Source: Rutstroemia sp. NJR-2017a BVV2 (taxonomy: Eukaryota > Ascomycota > Leotiomycetes > Helotiales > Rutstroemiaceae). From it: a stretch of DNA of 64,000 nucleotides. How positions within the stretch are numbered: the stretch's first letter is position 1; each line of letters starts with the position of its first letter. Under the pieces are notes generated by a model, which saw only the letters and a list, made by a program, of their open reading frames with translations, ran no database searches and was not told where the DNA came from. The DNA lies in the NCBI GenBank assembly GCA_002946415.1, contig NJPS01000054.1:620001-684000 (forward strand). Direction: 5' to 3'. Made by a program: the position numbers and the translations under genes. This document shows positions 59,901-64,000 of this stretch, one piece after another.

Positions 59901-60554
59901 GAGTCTTCAGGATAACCCTTCAACAAGAACAACCCAACGACGTTTAGACAATGAGAAGAATAGAATTTCCTAGAACTTTTAGGACATTCGTTAGATATCA
60001 GTAAACAGCTTCAAGATATTGTCCCAAGGTCTCACGATCTTGCTAGTTGCTAGCATTACGCAAATAACAACTATCACAGGACAGCATCTACTAACTTGGA
60101 CTGAGAGAACTCATTTTCATTACTAACCAAAATTATTAACATTGACCATTGAAACCCGTAACACATTAGCTGGTCGAAAAGAAAATAATGGCATACCTGC
60201 CGTGTATTGAGGAGAAACTTTTGATAGTAGACAATGCACACTGGGAAAGAACCCGAGCATCAAGAGAGAAAGAACCTTAGAAGAGACCGAACATAGAAAG
60301 AAAAGGAGCTCCAAAGCCAAAGAGCAGTGGACGAGATACAGTGTTTGTTTGGAATTAGTGAGTGAAGCGTGTAATAGAAACGTGCATCAAGATAGGACTA
60401 CGTGCAAGGTAAACTGCGTCAAAGGAAAAGTGCAAATGGCAGCGCAAGCAAGATAATCTACGTCAAACAGAAGCCAAAGGAGTAGTCCGTGCAAGAAAGA
60501 AAGTAAACGTGAGGCTGCTCGTCCACAGCATGATTCTCAACTGAGTAGCCGCCA
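59901..60554. other. intergenic region beside the minisatellite
   Basis: No gene. It is the 3' flank of the minus-strand gene that ends at 60555. Confidence 0.5.
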
Positions 60555-62356
60555 TCAATGCGTGCTACTAGCATCCTCCTGACCATTCTCAGACCAACTG
60601 TCAGGCAGTGCAGCCATAGACTTTGAGCGATGTACTCCTGGAGATGACTTCCTGCTGACATAGTCTGCCTGCTGGAACCATCGAGGTCGACGCATGAGGT
60701 CTTGACTAGCTGGACGAATAATAGTACCAGGCTGCTGTCCAAAGATGGTATGACCAGCATGAGTTGCACCTTCTGTTCCCGGCATCACAAATGGAGCTGC
60801 TGTTGCTGTCAATTTGGAGGAGGAAGAGGATCTAGCCTCACTGGCTGATCTTGAAGATTGCGGAGGGAGTGTTTGAGCAGCAGAGGTAGGTCTAGGCAGC
60901 ACAATAGCAAAGCCTGAGGAAGGAGCAATGCGGGTTGGCTCTGCGGGAGTAGGGGGGTTTTGGGAAAGAGTGGCAGGAGCAGCGCTAGTCGTTGTGACTC
61001 TTTTGGGACGCATGATTGGAGATCCTGTAGCTCTAGTGGCACGAGCTCGACGAGCAGCAAGTACATCAACAGCAGCACCCTGTGCCTGGGCTTGAGCGGC
61101 TGCTTGAGCGGCAGCATCAGCTGAAGCAACAGCTAAATGTGTTCCGTGTGATTGAGGTGCGGCTAGTAACGCCCGTTTCCAGGCAGGAGGACTTGCCCAG
61201 AATCGAGGGTCGCTTGAGTGGATGGGTCCCAACGATACCACATCAGGGGGATATTGAGGTTGATCGTCAAGATTGAGCGCGATGCTAGTCACAGCGTCCG
61301 CTATGAAAGGCCAGTAAGGATCATCCAAGTTGTACTGATTTGCACCCCACCAAGTGAGATGATTTCTCCGGTCACTTTGAGGTCCAGGGTAGTCATCTGG
61401 GTACTCAAAATCCTCCGGATCAATCTGAGGGGCTTGAACAACAGGAGGGGGAGCAACAGCATGAGGAGCTTGAGCAACATGATAGGCTGGAGCAACATGG
61501 TAGGCTGGAGCAATATGATTGGGAGGAGTTGGTTGACGAGGCATTCCATGGCCCATGCCACCACGGAATTGCGCATCACGTCGTGCACGGCGATTACCAT
61601 CAAAGGCACGCTCTCCGCGCTCATGATGTTGTCCACGCACATAATGCTGAGGGAGTCTCTCCTGGCGACGAGATGGGCGTTGCAGCTGTGCATTATCACG
61701 GTTGAAGCGACGCTCTTCAATCATTGCGTGGTTTAGAACACCAAAGCGTGTATCGGTGGACAAGCCTGGATGTGCTTCTCCCATCACATCTGACTTATTT
61801 GGTGTGGCATACATGGAGATAGTGTTTCCAATGCTCGCATAGTATGAAGGGACACGCCGATAGACCTCTCCATTGGGATAGGAGTGCAATGTTGCCTCTC
61901 CTGGGTAGGGAATAGTACGAAATCCATTGAAAGGATCATCTCTTGCCAGAGGGTCATGGCTATGTTGCACGCGGACAGTGTTTATGTTTTGCATGCTGTT
62001 GTCGACCAAAGCAACTTGATTGTAGAAAGGGTGATCTTGTGTGGGATCGAACTCATCGACCGGATCCTACAACTCATTAGCAACCATCTCTACTTAATGA
62101 AGGGTGATGAACGTACCTGAGGGCCAAATTCCAGGCATGTGCCATTGTGGTAGGTGATCATAGCCTGAAACTCTTTGGGACCAACTCGATGATAGTGCTG
62201 CACGCGTTAGAACTACTGTCATGCTGATCAGACCTTTATTCTCATTCTTTAACTTACTTGAGCTCGACCTTCACTGGGAGTAGGTGGTCTGCCTTGACAC
62301 AAAAGACCCCATGAGTGGTGCTCTGACGTGCCGTCAGGTGGTTTGATTGTGGCCAT
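60555..62356 (-). CDS. disordered hypothetical protein, 563 residues
   Basis: Predicted 563-residue protein. Exons are 62356-62258, 62197-62117 and 62066-60555; donors are GTAAGT and GTACGT, and all junctions are in phase 0. The N-terminus (MATIKPPDGTSEHHSWGLL) is short and hydrophilic. The middle is Arg/Gly/His-rich (residues about 180-225), then an HVAPAY/HVAQAP repeat, then an acidic Pro/Tyr stretch and a Trp-containing segment (RNHLTWWGANQYNLDDPYW, then DPRFWASPPAWKRALL) that is the most fold-like part. The rest is Ala/Gln-rich, then Ser/Pro/Thr-rich to the end. No signal peptide or membrane span. I recognise no family; the Arg/Gly-rich part suggests possible RNA binding, which is only a guess. 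Confidence 0.75.
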
Positions 62357-64000
62357 TATTGCGCTCTGTCTTGGGTTTCAACAGTTAGCTTGATTGTTCC
62401 CAGGTTTCACCATAGATGACATCACTGCTCGACATGGTAATATGGACAGCTTATTGATCTAACTGTTCTAAAGAACAGGAGTCTCAAGCTATCAAAAGAT
62501 TCAAGATTTTTTGATAAATTTTCATTCTCTGGAACACTTGAAGTTTCTGAGAGTTCGAAAATTTCTTTGTTTCTAACTATTTGGAGCTTTGAAAGCTCCT
62601 CAGATACAAAATAACTTGAAATTATTTTCCCCTTTTCAAGACTGGGACGGCTTGATGTAACTTCAAGCGTTAAACATCCATAAACATTGGAAGTCCATGG
62701 AGACCCTGACGCGAGAATCTCTCGTGATCGTCTAACGAGAAAGAATTGTGAGCAGCCAAAGAAAATTGTAAGTACGTACTTCGATGATTATCCTCCTGTT
62801 TCTTGCAGATTTCTTTCAAATTGCTGTCAACAACAAATAGACTTGTGACGCGTAACGCGTAACGAGCCTTTTCGAAGAATGACAGGTGCTGTCGTGTAGT
62901 AGCACAGCGAGGAATTGAAATTAAGGGGCCTTCTTGAAAAACAGTAGTTGCTGTCGTAGGGAAGCACAGCAAGAAAATTGTGATGTTTTTGAGAAGAGAA
63001 GAGAAGCTTGATCAGGCAAAATTTAACGGCAAACAGCGGGAAAAGAAACCCGTAGAATCACGGGAGATTAATGGTTACACCAACCAAATTTATATCAACG
63101 GGGAGTGACGTTTCAGGGGGGCACCGGAGATGATTAAAACGACGGAGTGAATCTGGAGAGAGGTTCATTACGGGAATGCTTGTTTACGGGACTACTGCAA
63201 GTACGGAGATGCTTGTATGGGAGAGATTAAGGTCTTCGAATCAGTGTCGTAATATCTGATCAGTTAAACCAGAGGTTCGATCACTTCTGTGGTCGAGAGT
63301 TGAGAAAGGGCAAGCAAACATGTAACTAGGAGAGAGCTGCCAGTGCTCGCTTAACGAGATTTTTCTTTGGAAGAGCTGGAGAGAATAAAGGCCTTTCTTC
63401 TCGTGGACGATGAGGCCTTTAAGACTGTGTTCAATACCTGACCGAGACGAAAGTGACGTATCCAGATAGTCCTCCAACGAGACGGTAGTGTTGTCGGGGT
63501 CAGTGAACTGATTCATTGACTGAGGTGCACCTTAATAACCCATAGGAGGACCTCCCATCTCTGATTCTTGTCTCAGAACTCCTTGACTGATCAAGAGTCA
63601 GTGAATTGAGTGTGAGGATCTAGTTAGCTCAAATTTATTATTCTACGCAGAAACTCCTTGCACATTTATTGAGGATTCTTTTCAGTGGCGTTGAGACTTG
63701 GTTGTGCGCAATATAATTATCGGCATTCTGTCCCTCAGCTTTCGTGGTGTTCGACTTTTGAATGATGGCACAGGTCACTGCCTGTAATCCGGCACACACA
63801 CACATAATTCATCCTTGCGCTTCATGGAGCTTCAAAATTTGGTCATTACAAGAAGCAGAGGCGGCCAAGAGCTCAAAGACCAAGTCAAGTAGGTTAATTG
63901 TCCCATTGATGGTCATCGGTCATGGATCGTTGCTCTCCTTCTCAAATTTCACAAATTTTGGTTCTGTCTAGTTTTTCTCCCCGACGAGTCCCGGTTGATC
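62357..64000. other. right-end region, no supported gene
   Basis: Upstream side of the disordered-protein gene, then short frames. A minus-strand frame from an ATG at 63516 to 63241 (91 codons, MNQFTDPDNTTVSLEDYLD) and one at 62972-62670 (100 codons) might be parts of small genes but have no domain and no clear splice partners. The window ends inside this region. Confidence 0.4.

Noticed and set aside
1..64000. CRISPR arrays or prokaryotic operons
   Set aside because: Gene structure is eukaryotic with spliceosomal introns; no direct repeats with unique spacers were seen.

Overview
The window looks like nuclear DNA of a filamentous ascomycete (Pezizomycotina, most like Leotiomycetes). Genes have one to seven exons with 45-180 bp introns, donors of the GTAAGT/GTATGT type and CTAAC/CTAAT branch sites. 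Several gene families present are typical of this group: a NACHT-ankyrin STAND protein, DUF6594, an NRPS-like A-T-R reductase, EthD and an effector-like secreted protein. The taxon is inferred from gene content; no marker gene settles it. Exon boundaries below were worked out by hand and checked for reading phase.

Layout. 1-3152: G1 cyclin gene (minus strand) with its 3' flank. 3153-17152: about 14 kb with no convincing gene, full of short simple repeats and small inverted repeats; this is the 5' side of the cyclin. 17153-17893: small Cys-rich nuclear-type protein (minus). 17894-20465: gene-poor, with a decayed 5S rRNA fragment. 20466-24251: NLR-like NACHT/ankyrin gene whose ankyrin repeats are nearly identical. 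24609-26770: two broken genes beside it. 27976-29701: APC-family permease (minus). 30756-34264: housekeeping pair CDC16 (minus) and YJU2 (plus) sharing a divergent promoter. 35666-39128: seven-exon NRPS-like reductase. 40397-43178: GH92 alpha-mannosidase. 43179-48169: relics (a retropepsin-like pseudogene, a DUF6594 tail, short repeats). 48170-48998: secreted effector-like protein. 50753-51401: carboxymuconolactone-decarboxylase-like protein. 51796-52808: frameshifted DUF6594 gene. 54587-55050: EthD protein (minus). 57422-58670: checkpoint clamp subunit HUS1 (minus). 58801-59900: an 18/36-bp minisatellite. 60555-62356: a disordered 563-residue protein (minus).

Functionally the window mixes conserved cell-cycle and genome-maintenance genes (G1 cyclin, CDC16, HUS1, the YJU2 splicing factor), all intact, with accessory genes (NLR, NRPS-like, effector-like, DUF6594, permease). 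Every broken reading frame found lies in accessory genes. No CRISPR array, complete transposon, tRNA or biosynthetic gene cluster was recognised; the NRPS-like enzyme stands alone.
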